From IMG/VR virus record IMGVR_UViG_3300042924_002825, positions 1-30,438 of that record: a DNA stretch of 30,438 nucleotides; one strand, 5' to 3'. Source of the stretch: a virus. The notes beneath the pieces were generated by a model. That model was not told the DNA's origin, searched no databases, and saw only the letters and a program-made list of their open reading frames with translations. Within the stretch, counting starts at the first letter, position 1; the number at the start of each line of letters is the position of its first letter. Positions 23,351-28,916 of the stretch are shown here, one piece after another. Made by a program: the position numbers and the translations under genes.

Positions 23351-24587
23351 TGCTTTGGCCAAACAAGTCGGCAAGAAAATGCCCGAACGCCGCAAGACGC
23401 GGCTTGAACAGATAGCCGACGAAATCCAAGCCTATGGCGGGCGGGTGCGGGACGACTTCATGGCCGGGGCCGAACGCAGCGCGCAGGGCTTGGGCGATAT
23501 TGTCGAACGCGGCGACGTGCTGACGGGCATTCCCCGCTTGGCCTTGGGTGGGACAAGCTGGATGGGCGCACCTGTCAGCGCCGCGCTTAGTCCGGTGCTA
23601 GGCCCAATCCTTCAGCCCGTGGGCGAAGCGGTCAACACCTATGTCGGCCAGCCCGTGGAAGACCTGACGGGATACCCTGCGGACATTACCAATGACCTTG
23701 CCATGACGGGATTGACGTTGGGGGCGGTGAAGGGCTTGGGCGTGACACGTCCTTACCTTGCAAGGGCAGCAGACCAGGTGGAAGGCATGGCGAATAGGGC
23801 GGGGTATACGCTCAGGAAGCCTGCCAATGTGTATGGTTCAGGGCCGACATTGACGCCGCTAGTGGACGAGGCGGGTGGAGGTATTCAAGCAAAAGTTACG
23901 CGATTGACGGGCGCAGACACAAAGCGACTGTCTGCCATCGAGCAGCAGATTGCGGATTTGACGCCGCAAGCGGAGCCACTTCGCAAGGCTTATCAGCAAG
24001 CACTTGACGCGCACGCCGCCGCACGTCCAGACGGTGTGCCGCGCGCCGCTTGGCGTTCTCAATTCCAGGCACCGGAAAACTTGGCTCCATACGAGCTAGT
24101 GCGGCAAAAACTCGCCACACTCAATGAGGAGCGCAGCAAGTTGGCGGCACGCATGACAAGGCGCGAAACTATGGCTCCCATTCGTGCCGCCGCAGAACTT
24201 TATGCCGACAAAGTTTCGAACATGCACAAGAACACGGATTTGAATTTCAAGGCCATGAGTGTGACCGATTACAATTCTGCCCCGTCTGTAAAAGTCTATA
24301 AGTCACCGAATTGGAATGGCAGGCAGTCAAGCGAGTATAAGGTAATAATGGTCGATGGTCGCCCGGCCTATGCGCGGAAATCAAATCACTGGGGCACTTT
24401 CTCCACGAACGTCAGCAATCCAGACGAAGCGGCGGCAATTCTTGGGATAACGCGCGAGCAAGCTGAGCAAATCGCACTGAACGACCCGTTTGGCAGGATA
24501 ACAAAGAAGGGCCACGCTTGGCGACTTGAGGGGGGAAACGAAGGCGCAAACAACAGCCAAGCCGGTTACGTCTTCCTTGACGAGTGA
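23340..24587 (+). CDS. Two-part protein, possibly virion-ejected / polyvalent-like (415 aa)
   Basis: The first ~150 residues have a charged helix (ERRKTRLEQIADEIQAYGG) then alanine/glycine/proline segments (MGAPVSAALSPVLGPILQPVGEAVNTYVGQPVEDLTG) like N-terminal parts of phage internal or polyvalent proteins. Residues ~185-290 are coiled coil. The last ~110 residues form a separate domain with YARKSNHWGTFSTN, GITREQAEQIALNDPFGR and GHAWRLEGGN, which recalls small domains of phage 'large polyvalent' proteins. The 3' part (from about 23830) is visibly less GC-biased than the first part, so this may be a fusion. It overlaps Rz1 by 11 bases. No catalytic activity can be named. Confidence 0.65.
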   Translation: MADNALAKQVGKKMPERRKTRLEQIADEIQAYGGRVRDDFMAGAERSAQGLGDIVERGDVLTGIPRLALGGTSWMGAPVSAALSPVLGPILQPVGEAVNTYVGQPVEDLTGYPADITNDLAMTGLTLGAVKGLGVTRPYLARAADQVEGMANRAGYTLRKPANVYGSGPTLTPLVDEAGGGIQAKVTRLTGADTKRLSAIEQQIADLTPQAEPLRKAYQQALDAHAAARPDGVPRAAWRSQFQAPENLAPYELVRQKLATLNEERSKLAARMTRRETMAPIRAAAELYADKVSNMHKNTDLNFKAMSVTDYNSAPSVKVYKSPNWNGRQSSEYKVIMVDGRPAYARKSNHWGTFSTNVSNPDEAAAILGITREQAEQIALNDPFGRITKKGHAWRLEGGNEGANNSQAGYVFLDE

Positions 24588-24592
24588 CGCAT

Positions 24593-25003
24593 TCAGTTTA
24601 TCTGCCGCGCCTTCATTGCCGACCGGCTGGCCTCGGTACTGCCCCGCGCCACGATTGATATCTGTGCCTCTGGCCCCAGCATTTCCCACGCTCGCCTGAA
24701 CGCCGCCAGTTGCGCCCCGACGCAGGGCCAGCCAAGGGCTTGGGCTTCGGCGTTGTCATTGGCAAGGCTCAATTCGATTTCATGACCGCCTGCAACCGCT
24801 TTCTTGGCTTGCTTTGCCACCTCGCGCGCGGCTGTATCTTGAGCGACGGCCAAGGCGTGCAGGGCCGTCCAGACACCTTCAGGGACAGCATTGCGACCGC
24901 TGCCCCAGCTTTTGACGGTATCCGGGCGCACGGACAAAAAGGCTGCGGCCTCGGACTGTGATAGTCCAAGGCCCGCAATGATTGACGCGAACAGCGTTTT
25001 CAA
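24593..25003 (-). CDS. HTH transcriptional regulator (136 aa)
   Basis: I start at TTG 25003, which overlaps the upstream gene's stop (TTGA) and has GGAG with a 6-base spacer; an earlier TTG at 25021 is less well placed. Residues 13-36 (GLSQSEAAAFLSVRPDTVKSWGSG) form a Cro/CI-type helix-turn-helix. The rest is helical, with a conserved-looking ALGWPCVGAQLAAFRRAWEMLG segment. There is no peptidase domain, so it is not a LexA-type CI repressor. It ends six bases from the late genes' end, tail to tail. It is a candidate to bind the nearby operator-like repeat at 25374-25390. Confidence 0.75.
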   Translation of the reverse strand: MKTLFASIIAGLGLSQSEAAAFLSVRPDTVKSWGSGRNAVPEGVWTALHALAVAQDTAAREVAKQAKKAVAGGHEIELSLANDNAEAQALGWPCVGAQLAAFRRAWEMLGPEAQISIVARGSTEASRSAMKARQIN

Positions 25004-25320
25004 ACGGCGCTCCAGCCGCAATCAGGGTCAAGCCGATAGCTTTTGAAGCCAAGCGGCTTCTTGATAAGAATGCGCCCAACCCCCGTGCAGTTGCCGCGTG
25101 ACAAGTAAGCGTTTTCGGCAAGCACGCGTGCCCTAAATTTTGAGGCAGGGGCAAGACCAGCCTCCGTCATGCGCTCAACTATCCACTCGCGGCTTACAGC
25201 GCCAATGCGGCTTTCGCCGCCGCGCTTGGAAATTCCGACGACAACAGGCTTCACACACAGGTTGTATTCAGCCGCTGTGTGCAAGCGGCCCTTTGAGTTC
25301 ATTTCAAAGGGGGTTTTCAT
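25000..25320 (-). CDS. Hypothetical protein of the control region (106 aa)
   Basis: I choose ATG 25320, which has AGGTGGAG upstream and lies downstream of a predicted promoter; a longer frame from GTG 25419 would start upstream of that promoter. The product is basic and has mixed strands and helices (VKPVVVGISKRGGESRIGAVSREWIVERMTEAG), ending with GVGRILIKKPLGFKSYRLDP. 'REWIVERMTEAGL' could be part of a DNA-contacting helix, but no standard HTH is certain. It is coupled to the HTH regulator by TTGA. It is the first gene behind the promoter, so its dose would follow operator control directly. Confidence 0.6.
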   Translation of the reverse strand: MKTPFEMNSKGRLHTAAEYNLCVKPVVVGISKRGGESRIGAVSREWIVERMTEAGLAPASKFRARVLAENAYLSRGNCTGVGRILIKKPLGFKSYRLDPDCGWSAV

Positions 25321-25338
25321 GTTAGGTCTCCACCTCTT

Positions 25339-25359
25339 GCGGGGGGCCAATCCCCCCGC
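25339..25359 (-). promoter_or_regulatory. Strong leader hairpin between promoter and start codon
   Basis: GCGGGGGG (25339-25346) and CCCCCCGC (25352-25359) form a perfect 8-bp, all G-C stem with a 5-base loop. It would lie very near the 5' end of the minus-strand transcript and just before the ribosome site. No T-run follows, so it is not a standard terminator. It may stabilise the mRNA or control ribosome access. Confidence 0.6.
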
Positions 25360-25368
25360 GCTGAAGTC

Positions 25369-25397
25369 AATGTATACACTGTAAGTGTATCTTTCAA
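25369..25397 (-). promoter_or_regulatory. Predicted promoter with inverted repeat in its spacer
   Basis: On the minus strand TTGAAA (25397-25392) and TACATT (25374-25369) are 17 bases apart. Between them lies the perfect inverted repeat ATACACT-N3-AGTGTAT (25374-25390), which fills the spacer. A dimeric repressor bound there would block polymerase. The promoter would drive the 106-aa gene and the HTH regulator, so autoregulation is possible. Base-by-base reading supports the motifs; activity is inferred. Confidence 0.5.
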
Positions 25398-25399
25398 GG

Positions 25400-25436
25400 G
25401 TCACCCCCACGTCAGCCACTGATTAATCAGCGACAC
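25400..25436. repeat. 37-bp direct repeat, copy 1
   Basis: This matches 26162-26198 at 36 of 37 positions (difference at 25419, C against T). It contains the 12-bp palindrome CTGATTAATCAG (25419-25430). It ends 3 bases upstream of the -35 element at 25397. It also contains the stop of the 75-aa gene. Confidence 0.8.
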
Positions 25437-25650
25437 GGTTGCGCTTTGAGGCCGCAAGCAGTTTTTGCAGCAGGGCAATGCGGGCGCGCACTAGGGCGTG
25501 CAACTCGTCCTGCAAGCCTTCCGGGGGTTCGTGCGTTCCCGCCACCCAGCGGCGCATGGTGCGGTCGCTGACGCCCAAGTCACGGGCCAGCGCGGATTGA
25601 AAAAGAGGCCCGTAAAGGGCCTCTCCCACTTTTATCAGGTCGCCTCGCAT
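25423..25650 (-). CDS. Small HTH DNA-binding protein (75 aa)
   Basis: The product has a clear helix-turn-helix at residues 17-40 (FQSALARDLGVSDRTMRRWVAG), followed by THEPPEGLQDELHAL, a layout seen in Cro-like and other small phage repressors in which 'P-P-x-G' follows the recognition helix. The C-terminal helix (IALLQKLLAASKRN) may dimerise. ATG 25650 overlaps the upstream gene's stop in TAATG. The 37-bp repeat runs into its stop codon. It is one of two HTH proteins in this region, so the two may form an opposing pair, as in Cro/repressor switches, but the orientation is the same for both. Confidence 0.75.
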   Translation of the reverse strand: MRGDLIKVGEALYGPLFQSALARDLGVSDRTMRRWVAGTHEPPEGLQDELHALVRARIALLQKLLAASKRNRVAD

Positions 25651-25868
25651 TATTGCTCCAAGGCTTCCGCCAGTATCTTGTCGATAGTGGCCGTCTCGCT
25701 TTCGGTCAGGTCGCGCTCCAAGGTCTGAAGCCAGCCAGACGTGCCCAGCTTGCCGATATGCGTGAGAAGACGGACTGTCCCAACACGACGGGCCTCCGCT
25801 TCGGTCATGGCGGCGGCAATTGCCGTGCCTGTTTCGTCGCGGTCTACAACGTAAGTGACGTATGCCAT
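25650..25868 (-). CDS. Small hypothetical protein (72 aa)
   Basis: The product has a beta-strand start (MAYVTYVVDRDETGTAIA) and then helices (AMTEAEARRVG, GWLQTLERDLTESETATIDKILAEALEQ). No known motif is visible. A GGAG lies upstream of ATG 25868 at a longish spacing. The gene is joined to the HTH gene downstream by TAATG and to the upstream gene by a six-base gap, so all three probably come from the promoter at 26.15 kb. It may modulate the HTH protein, but this is only inferred from coupling. Confidence 0.55.
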   Translation of the reverse strand: MAYVTYVVDRDETGTAIAAAMTEAEARRVGTVRLLTHIGKLGTSGWLQTLERDLTESETATIDKILAEALEQ

Positions 25869-25874
25869 TTAGGG

Positions 25875-26072
25875 CTAGTCTCCGTCGACTGAGAGCACAA
25901 GGCAGGCCGCTCCGTCCTTCCAGAAACGGTCGTAAATCATCCAGGAGTCCAAATCATCTGGGCGACCAATTTCAGGACCAAACTTGCTGTCAGAGTAGTG
26001 CCCTGCGTGCGGCCATGACGCTTTCAGAACACGCCTGTGACCGTCAACAGTAGCGTCGTGATATGTAATCAT
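25875..26072 (-). CDS. Small hypothetical protein (65 aa)
   Basis: ATG 26072 has a perfect AGGAGG (26083-26078) with a 5-base spacer. The product is rich in aromatic and histidine residues (ITYHDATVDGHRRVLKASWPHAGHYSDSKFG, DSWMIYDRFWKDG) and ends with a strand (ACLVLSVDGD). It looks like a compact beta-rich domain. I do not recognise the family. It is the first gene behind the predicted promoter at 26125-26153. Its ribosome site sits in the loop of a small hairpin. Confidence 0.6.
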   Translation of the reverse strand: MITYHDATVDGHRRVLKASWPHAGHYSDSKFGPEIGRPDDLDSWMIYDRFWKDGAACLVLSVDGD

Positions 26073-26073
26073 T

Positions 26074-26089
26074 TTGGCCTCCTAGCCAA
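26074..26089 (-). promoter_or_regulatory. Hairpin presenting the ribosome site of the 65-aa gene
   Basis: On the minus strand TTGGC and GCCAA pair around the loop TAGGAG, which is most of the AGGAGG ribosome site. The hairpin could expose or shield the site. It is short (5 bp), so a functional effect is unproven. Confidence 0.35.
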
Positions 26090-26115
26090 TCAACGCGGGC
26101 CTGATTGCCCTGCGC

Positions 26116-26153
26116 CATGTCCTACACATAGGTCATGTCATTGCGCATTACAA
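26116..26153 (-). promoter_or_regulatory. Predicted promoter with overlapping inverted repeat
   Basis: On the minus strand TTGTAA (26153-26148) and TATGTG (26130-26125) are 17 bases apart. The inverted repeat CATGTCCTA-N4-TAGGTCATG (26116-26137, one mismatch per arm pair) covers the -10 region, a natural operator position. The arms differ from those of the operator at 25374-25390. The promoter would drive the 65-, 72- and 75-aa genes. The weak -10 makes this tentative. Confidence 0.4.
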
Positions 26154-26161
26154 GCTCTTTC

Positions 26162-26198
26162 GTCACCCCCACGTCAGCCATTGATTAATCAGCGACAC
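26162..26198. repeat. 37-bp direct repeat, copy 2
   Basis: This is the partner of 25400-25436 (36 of 37 identical). It begins 9 bases upstream of the -35 at 26153 and also encodes the last residues of the 60-aa membrane protein. In copy 1 the matching frame, which is not the frame of the 75-aa gene, would read the same ATVSLINQWLTWG then stop. Confidence 0.8.
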
Positions 26199-26345
26199 CG
26201 TCGCCCCAAAGCTAGAAATGGCCATGGCGCACAGAAAGCACCAGAAGACAAAGAACGGCCAGACGCTGGCGCAGGCGTGGTCCAGGCGCTCCTCGCGGGT
26301 TCTCGCCCAGCCCTGCGGCGGGCGCTTCAAGACCCGGCGGCTCAT
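26163..26345 (-). CDS. Small membrane protein (60 aa)
   Basis: The product has a basic N-terminus (MSRRVLKRPPQGWARTREERLDHA), then a single hydrophobic segment VWPFFVFWCFLCAMAISSFGA and a short tail VSLINQWLTWG. Its ATG overlaps the stop of the 39-aa hydrophobic protein upstream (ATGA), so the two form a pair. Small membrane proteins near the att site or control genes of temperate phages often affect superinfection or host membranes; that is only a suggestion. No family is recognised. The end lies within the 37-bp repeat. Confidence 0.6.
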   Translation of the reverse strand: MSRRVLKRPPQGWARTREERLDHACASVWPFFVFWCFLCAMAISSFGATVSLINQWLTWG

Positions 26346-26461
26346 GGCGTGCCCACCGCAATGAACACCGTGACCAGAATGGCCAAGGCAGCGGCAAGGT
26401 CAAAGACGAATACGGTGACAATCACAATGCCGCGTGCTACGCGGCCAATAGCCTGACGCAT
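26342..26461 (-). CDS. Very small hydrophobic protein (39 aa)
   Basis: ATG 26461 has a GAGGT just upstream with a normal spacer, and the frame ends in ATGA at the next gene's start. The product is mostly hydrophobic: MRQAIGRVARGIVIVTVFVF, then a helix of A, L, V and I to the end (FIAVGTP). One long or two short membrane helices are possible. It would be made together with the 60-aa membrane protein. I see no known family; a small toxin-like or signalling membrane peptide is possible but unsupported. Confidence 0.5.
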   Translation of the reverse strand: MRQAIGRVARGIVIVTVFVFDLAAALAILVTVFIAVGTP

Positions 26462-26482
26462 GGTTACCTCATGTGTGGGTTA

Positions 26483-26518
26483 GGGCCGGGTTCGGTGTTG
26501 GTAGCACCGGCTCGGCCC
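26483..26518. other. Two-part stem-loop near attP
   Basis: GGGCCG (26483-26488) pairs with CGGCCC (26513-26518), and CGGTG (26493-26497) pairs with CACCG (26505-26509) around a 7-base loop. On the minus strand it would lie in the leader of the 39-aa gene. No T-run is next to it, so it is not an obvious terminator. Confidence 0.5.
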
Positions 26519-26575
26519 GCTTCGTTTGAAGCCCTGTCACCCTACATTCCAGACGTGAACGAATCGGAAAACTTG

Positions 26576-26594
26576 TTCGGGACTATTTCGGGAC
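26576..26594 (+). other. attP arm-type repeat, left
   Basis: TTCGGGACTATTTCGGGAC holds two TTCGGGAC units and matches 26794-26812 at 18 of 19 positions, same orientation. The two lie on either side of the tRNA-Pro core at about 97 and 65 bases. This is the layout expected for the arm sites bound by the N-terminal domain of a tyrosine integrase. Confidence 0.6.
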
Positions 26595-26643
26595 TCCTAT
26601 GCAGGTCGTGTCCTGTTCGTTCTCGTTTTTGCAAGTTTGCGTC

Positions 26644-26672
26644 TTGTGTGCATGTTCCAAAAAGCCTAAGAA
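26644..26672 (+). promoter_or_regulatory. Promoter-like sequence upstream of the tRNA-Pro fragment
   Basis: TTGTGT (26644-26649), 17-base spacer, TAAGAA (26667-26672), ending 18 bases before the tRNA 5' end. After integration it would be placed upstream of the restored tRNA gene. Match to consensus is moderate. Confidence 0.35.
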
Positions 26673-26690
26673 CTGCGCCATTCCAGCCGT

Positions 26691-26729
26691 CGGGGCGTAG
26701 CGCAGTCTGGTAGCGCATCTGGTTTGGGA
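26691..26729 (+). other. attP core: 5' half of a tRNA-Pro(TGG) gene
   Basis: The 39 bases match the start of alphaproteobacterial tRNA-Pro: acceptor strand CGGGGCG, D-arm TAGCGCAGTCTGGTAGCGCA, the 5' anticodon stem and the complete loop with anticodon TGG (26725-26727). The match stops exactly at the loop's 3' side; the following GCAAG is not the expected stem, and no T-arm (GGTTCGA) occurs. It is therefore not a working tRNA gene. It sits beside the 3' end of the integrase gene, which identifies it as the attachment core. Crossover in the anticodon loop is usual for tyrosine integrases. The tRNA match is from memory of the family. Confidence 0.8.
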
Positions 26730-26748
26730 GCAAGAAGTTGCTGACCCG

Positions 26749-27840
26749 TTAAGCCTTGTTTTTCATAGGCTTGGTGACCACCGGCTTAATTCCTTCGGGA
26801 CTATTCCGGGACACAACAGCAGCCATCGCAGCCCGAACGTCGTCAATCATCGCGTGGGCATAGCGGGCCGTGGTGGCGATATCCCGGTGGCCCAGAAGGT
26901 TCTGAACCACCTTCAGGTTCTGGCTGGCCCTGAGCGTCCGTGTGGCGGCGGTGTGGCGCAAGTCGTGAAACCGGAAGTCGCTTATCCCTGCCTGCGTCAA
27001 GGCCCGTTCCCAAGCCCTTCGCCAGCCCGTCTGGGTGAAGGGGTGCCGTTGCCCTTTCCGCCTTCCCTGCCGACCCCTGACCACTTCGTAGGTGAAGACC
27101 CGTTCCTTGTGGTTTCCCCGTTCGGCTGACAGCAGGGCGACCAGTTCGGGAATAAGGGGTACGAAGTGAACCTCGCCCCCTGGCTTCTTGGACTTGACCA
27201 GTAGGCGAATGACGCCCGCGTCAAAGTCCACCTGACCCCATGTCAGTTCGATTGCGTTCCTGAGCCTTACCCCCGTTATCAGGGCAAAGCGAACCAATGG
27301 GTGCAAATCCTGCCGCAAGGCTTCGAACAGCCTTTGCTCTTCCCCCGCCGTCAATTCCCGCACGCGCCCTTGCGGCTCGCGCAGCATGAAGTCCGTCCAG
27401 TTTATGGTGGGGCAGTCGGCCTGCCAGACCTTCTCGGCCCTGCGCATCATGCGGCGCAGGACTTCCAGCTCGCGGTTCACCGAAGCGTCGGAAACTTTCG
27501 CCCGCCTCTTGGCGATATAGACCGCCAACATGGGGCCGTCGATATCGTGCAGCGGCGTTTGAAGTCCAAGCCCCGTGCATAGGTTGGCAAGCTGGTATTC
27601 GGTGGTTTTCGAACTGGGCTGAAACTTGGCGACTTCGGAGAAATAGCGTTCGGCGGCTTTGTCCAGTGTCAGGCTTGGTTTTCGTCGGCTTGCGCCTTCG
27701 GCTGCGTCGAGGCGGAGGCGGGCTTCGACGGCTTCCGCCGCGCGGCGAGACGTTGTGCCCGTGCTGCCATGAAGCCGCCGACCGTTGACAACGAAGTCAA
27801 AGTGCCAGTACGGCGAATTTTTGGGGCGATAGACGGACAT
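26749..27840 (-). CDS. int: Tyrosine integrase
   Basis: The 363-aa site-specific recombinase inserts and removes the phage genome. The N-terminus (RPKNSPYWHFDFVVNGRRLHGSTGTTSRRAAEAVEARLR) is the three-strand arm-binding domain. Residues ~55-155 form the SAM-like core-binding domain. The catalytic set is complete: R192 in ITGVRLRNA, K216 or K218 in the beta-hairpin, H292 and R295 in HDLRH, H318 in LLGHRD, and Y327 in TTARYAHA. The last codons lie next to the tRNA-Pro core, and codons 343-349 contain the right arm repeat. The excisionase-like gene upstream overlaps it by 172 bases. Confidence 0.95.
   Translation of the reverse strand: MSVYRPKNSPYWHFDFVVNGRRLHGSTGTTSRRAAEAVEARLRLDAAEGASRRKPSLTLDKAAERYFSEVAKFQPSSKTTEYQLANLCTGLGLQTPLHDIDGPMLAVYIAKRRAKVSDASVNRELEVLRRMMRRAEKVWQADCPTINWTDFMLREPQGRVRELTAGEEQRLFEALRQDLHPLVRFALITGVRLRNAIELTWGQVDFDAGVIRLLVKSKKPGGEVHFVPLIPELVALLSAERGNHKERVFTYEVVRGRQGRRKGQRHPFTQTGWRRAWERALTQAGISDFRFHDLRHTAATRTLRASQNLKVVQNLLGHRDIATTARYAHAMIDDVRAAMAAVVSRNSPEGIKPVVTKPMKNKA
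26794..26812 (+). other. attP arm-type repeat, right
   Basis: TTCGGGACTATTCCGGGAC differs from the left copy by one base. It lies inside the integrase gene, near its 3' end, so one sequence serves both as coding region and as probable arm site. Confidence 0.6.
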
Positions 27841-28022
27841 TGCCTGCGGGCCTCAATGAAAGCGTCGATGTCGGCTTGCGTGAATTTCCGGGTGCGCTTG
27901 CCGATAAGAACATAGCGAATGTCCCCGGCATTGACATGGGCCACAAGCGTGCGCGTGGATATGCCTAGCATTTCCGCCGTTTCTTCCATGTCAAACAGGA
28001 TACGCGCGGGCCTGACGGTCAT
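27669..28022 (-). CDS. Excisionase-like HTH protein (117 aa)
   Basis: The N-terminal ~60 residues (LFDMEETAEMLGISTRTLVAHVNAGDIRYVLIGKRTRKFTQADIDAFIEARR) are a MerR/excisionase-type winged helix, as in phage Xis proteins. Its place just upstream of the integrase fits. The last ~55 residues are encoded within the start of the integrase gene in another frame (172-base overlap); they are basic and alanine-rich (MAARAQRLAARRKPSKPAS) and may bind DNA non-specifically or be an overprinted tail. Start ATG/overlap with the upstream gene at GTCATG-type junction keeps it in the minus-strand operon. It may instead be a regulator. Confidence 0.75.
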   Translation of the reverse strand: MTVRPARILFDMEETAEMLGISTRTLVAHVNAGDIRYVLIGKRTRKFTQADIDAFIEARRQCPSIAPKIRRTGTLTSLSTVGGFMAARAQRLAARRKPSKPASASTQPKAQADENQA

Positions 28023-28222
28023 ACCCTTCGTTCCTTCCTCAAGTGCCCGTCACGAATAGCCCCTGCCGTGCTGGGTGCTACCCCATAGCGCGCGGCAACC
28101 GACGCCAACGCCTCGCCCGCGTCCAGGTCACGGCGCATATCGGCGACCTGTTCGTCGGTTAGCTTCCGGTGCGGACGGACAATTCCAGTGCCGCGACAGT
28201 TGGGGCAGGGGTGCGCTGTCAT
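28019..28222 (-). CDS. Small zinc-ribbon/HTH protein (67 aa)
   Basis: The product begins with a CPNCRGTG motif, half of a DnaJ-like or zinc-ribbon element. A homeodomain-like helix-turn-helix follows: KLTDEQVADMRRDLDAGEALASVAARYGVAPSTAGAIRDGHLRK, residues ~20-62. The 'A-x-x-Y-G-V-x-x-S-T-x-x-x-I-x-x-G' pattern is common in phage DNA-binding proteins and endonuclease-associated domains. ATG 28222 overlaps the stop of the 42-aa gene upstream (ATGA). It is likely a small regulator, but its target is unknown. Confidence 0.7.
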   Translation of the reverse strand: MTAHPCPNCRGTGIVRPHRKLTDEQVADMRRDLDAGEALASVAARYGVAPSTAGAIRDGHLRKERRV

Positions 28223-28347
28223 GGCTCTTCGTCCTTCCTGTCCAGTTCCCGCCGCAGCCCCTTAATCGTGGCTTCTCTGTCTGCCAGCAAAGCCAGAAGG
28301 GCAGCTATCAGGCGTTCAAGACGTGAAGGGTCGGTGGGGTTGGTCAT
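28219..28347 (-). CDS. Very small coiled-coil protein (42 aa)
   Basis: The frame runs from ATG 28347, overlapping the preceding stop (ATGA), to TGA at 28219, again overlapping the next start. The product has MTNPTDPSRLERLIAALLAL then a charged helix (ADREATIKGLRRELDRKDEEP). Both overlaps at its ends support it as a real gene. It resembles small leucine-rich helical proteins in phage early operons. No function is known. Confidence 0.6.
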   Translation of the reverse strand: MTNPTDPSRLERLIAALLALLADREATIKGLRRELDRKDEEP

Positions 28348-28916
28348 GGCTCTTCACCGTTCCGCGCGGCGTCGGCCATTTTCTCAATCTCACCAGCCAA
28401 TTCGACGTAAGCAATGTAACTGCCGCGACCCTCGAACGTCCCCGCCCTGACGGCGATAGCCTTGAGCGCCGCACGCAGCCGCGCCTCGCGGGCTTCTGCT
28501 GCGCCCAACAATTTGTTCAGTAGTTGTGCGAGCGTGGTTGCGGCGGCGACTTCGTGACGCAGCTTCTCAACCTCACCCTCAAGGGCTTCAATGCGGTCGG
28601 CGGCGGGTGAAGATCGCTCTATGGCTTCCGGCTTTGCAGCCGTATCCGCACCCGCCGCCTTGTCCACGCCATCGCTGGCGAGGATTTCGTTAAACTTTTG
28701 CAGGATAATCGCCCGCACGATTGTGTTACTGGCGCTCACCTTCCGTTTCGGGGGGAGCATCTCATCCCGCAGCGCCTCAACAACGGCGCGGATACCTGCG
28801 CGGTGCATCGCACGCTTCATTTCAGGGGTTGGAAACTCCAGACGCGCCCGGTTCTCGTAAGCATCGTCATAAATCCGGCCAAGGTCATAAAGTGTCATGT
28901 GCTTCGTTTCGGTCAT
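28344..28916 (-). CDS. Hypothetical early-operon protein (190 aa)
   Basis: The N-terminus MTLYDLGRIYDDAYENR is polar. The middle region (MKRAMHRAGIRAVVEALRDEMLPPKRK) looks helical. Residues ~105-160 form a strong coiled coil (DRIEALEGEVEKLRHEVAAATTLAQLLNKLLGAAEAREARLRAAL). An extra end GSYIAYVELAGEIEKM follows. The gene may encode a scaffold-like early protein. No enzyme motif is evident. It is coupled at both ends by short overlaps in the minus-strand operon. Function unknown. Confidence 0.6.
   Translation of the reverse strand: MTETKHMTLYDLGRIYDDAYENRARLEFPTPEMKRAMHRAGIRAVVEALRDEMLPPKRKVSASNTIVRAIILQKFNEILASDGVDKAAGADTAAKPEAIERSSPAADRIEALEGEVEKLRHEVAAATTLAQLLNKLLGAAEAREARLRAALKAIAVRAGTFEGRGSYIAYVELAGEIEKMADAARNGEEP

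Noticed and set aside
25321-25419. N-terminal extension of the 106-aa gene from GTG 25419
   Set aside because: The extension would cover the predicted promoter, operator and hairpin; ATG 25320 has a good ribosome site.
26691-26765. A complete tRNA-Pro gene
   Set aside because: Only the 5' half to the anticodon loop matches; the 3' anticodon stem, T-arm and acceptor 3' strand are missing.
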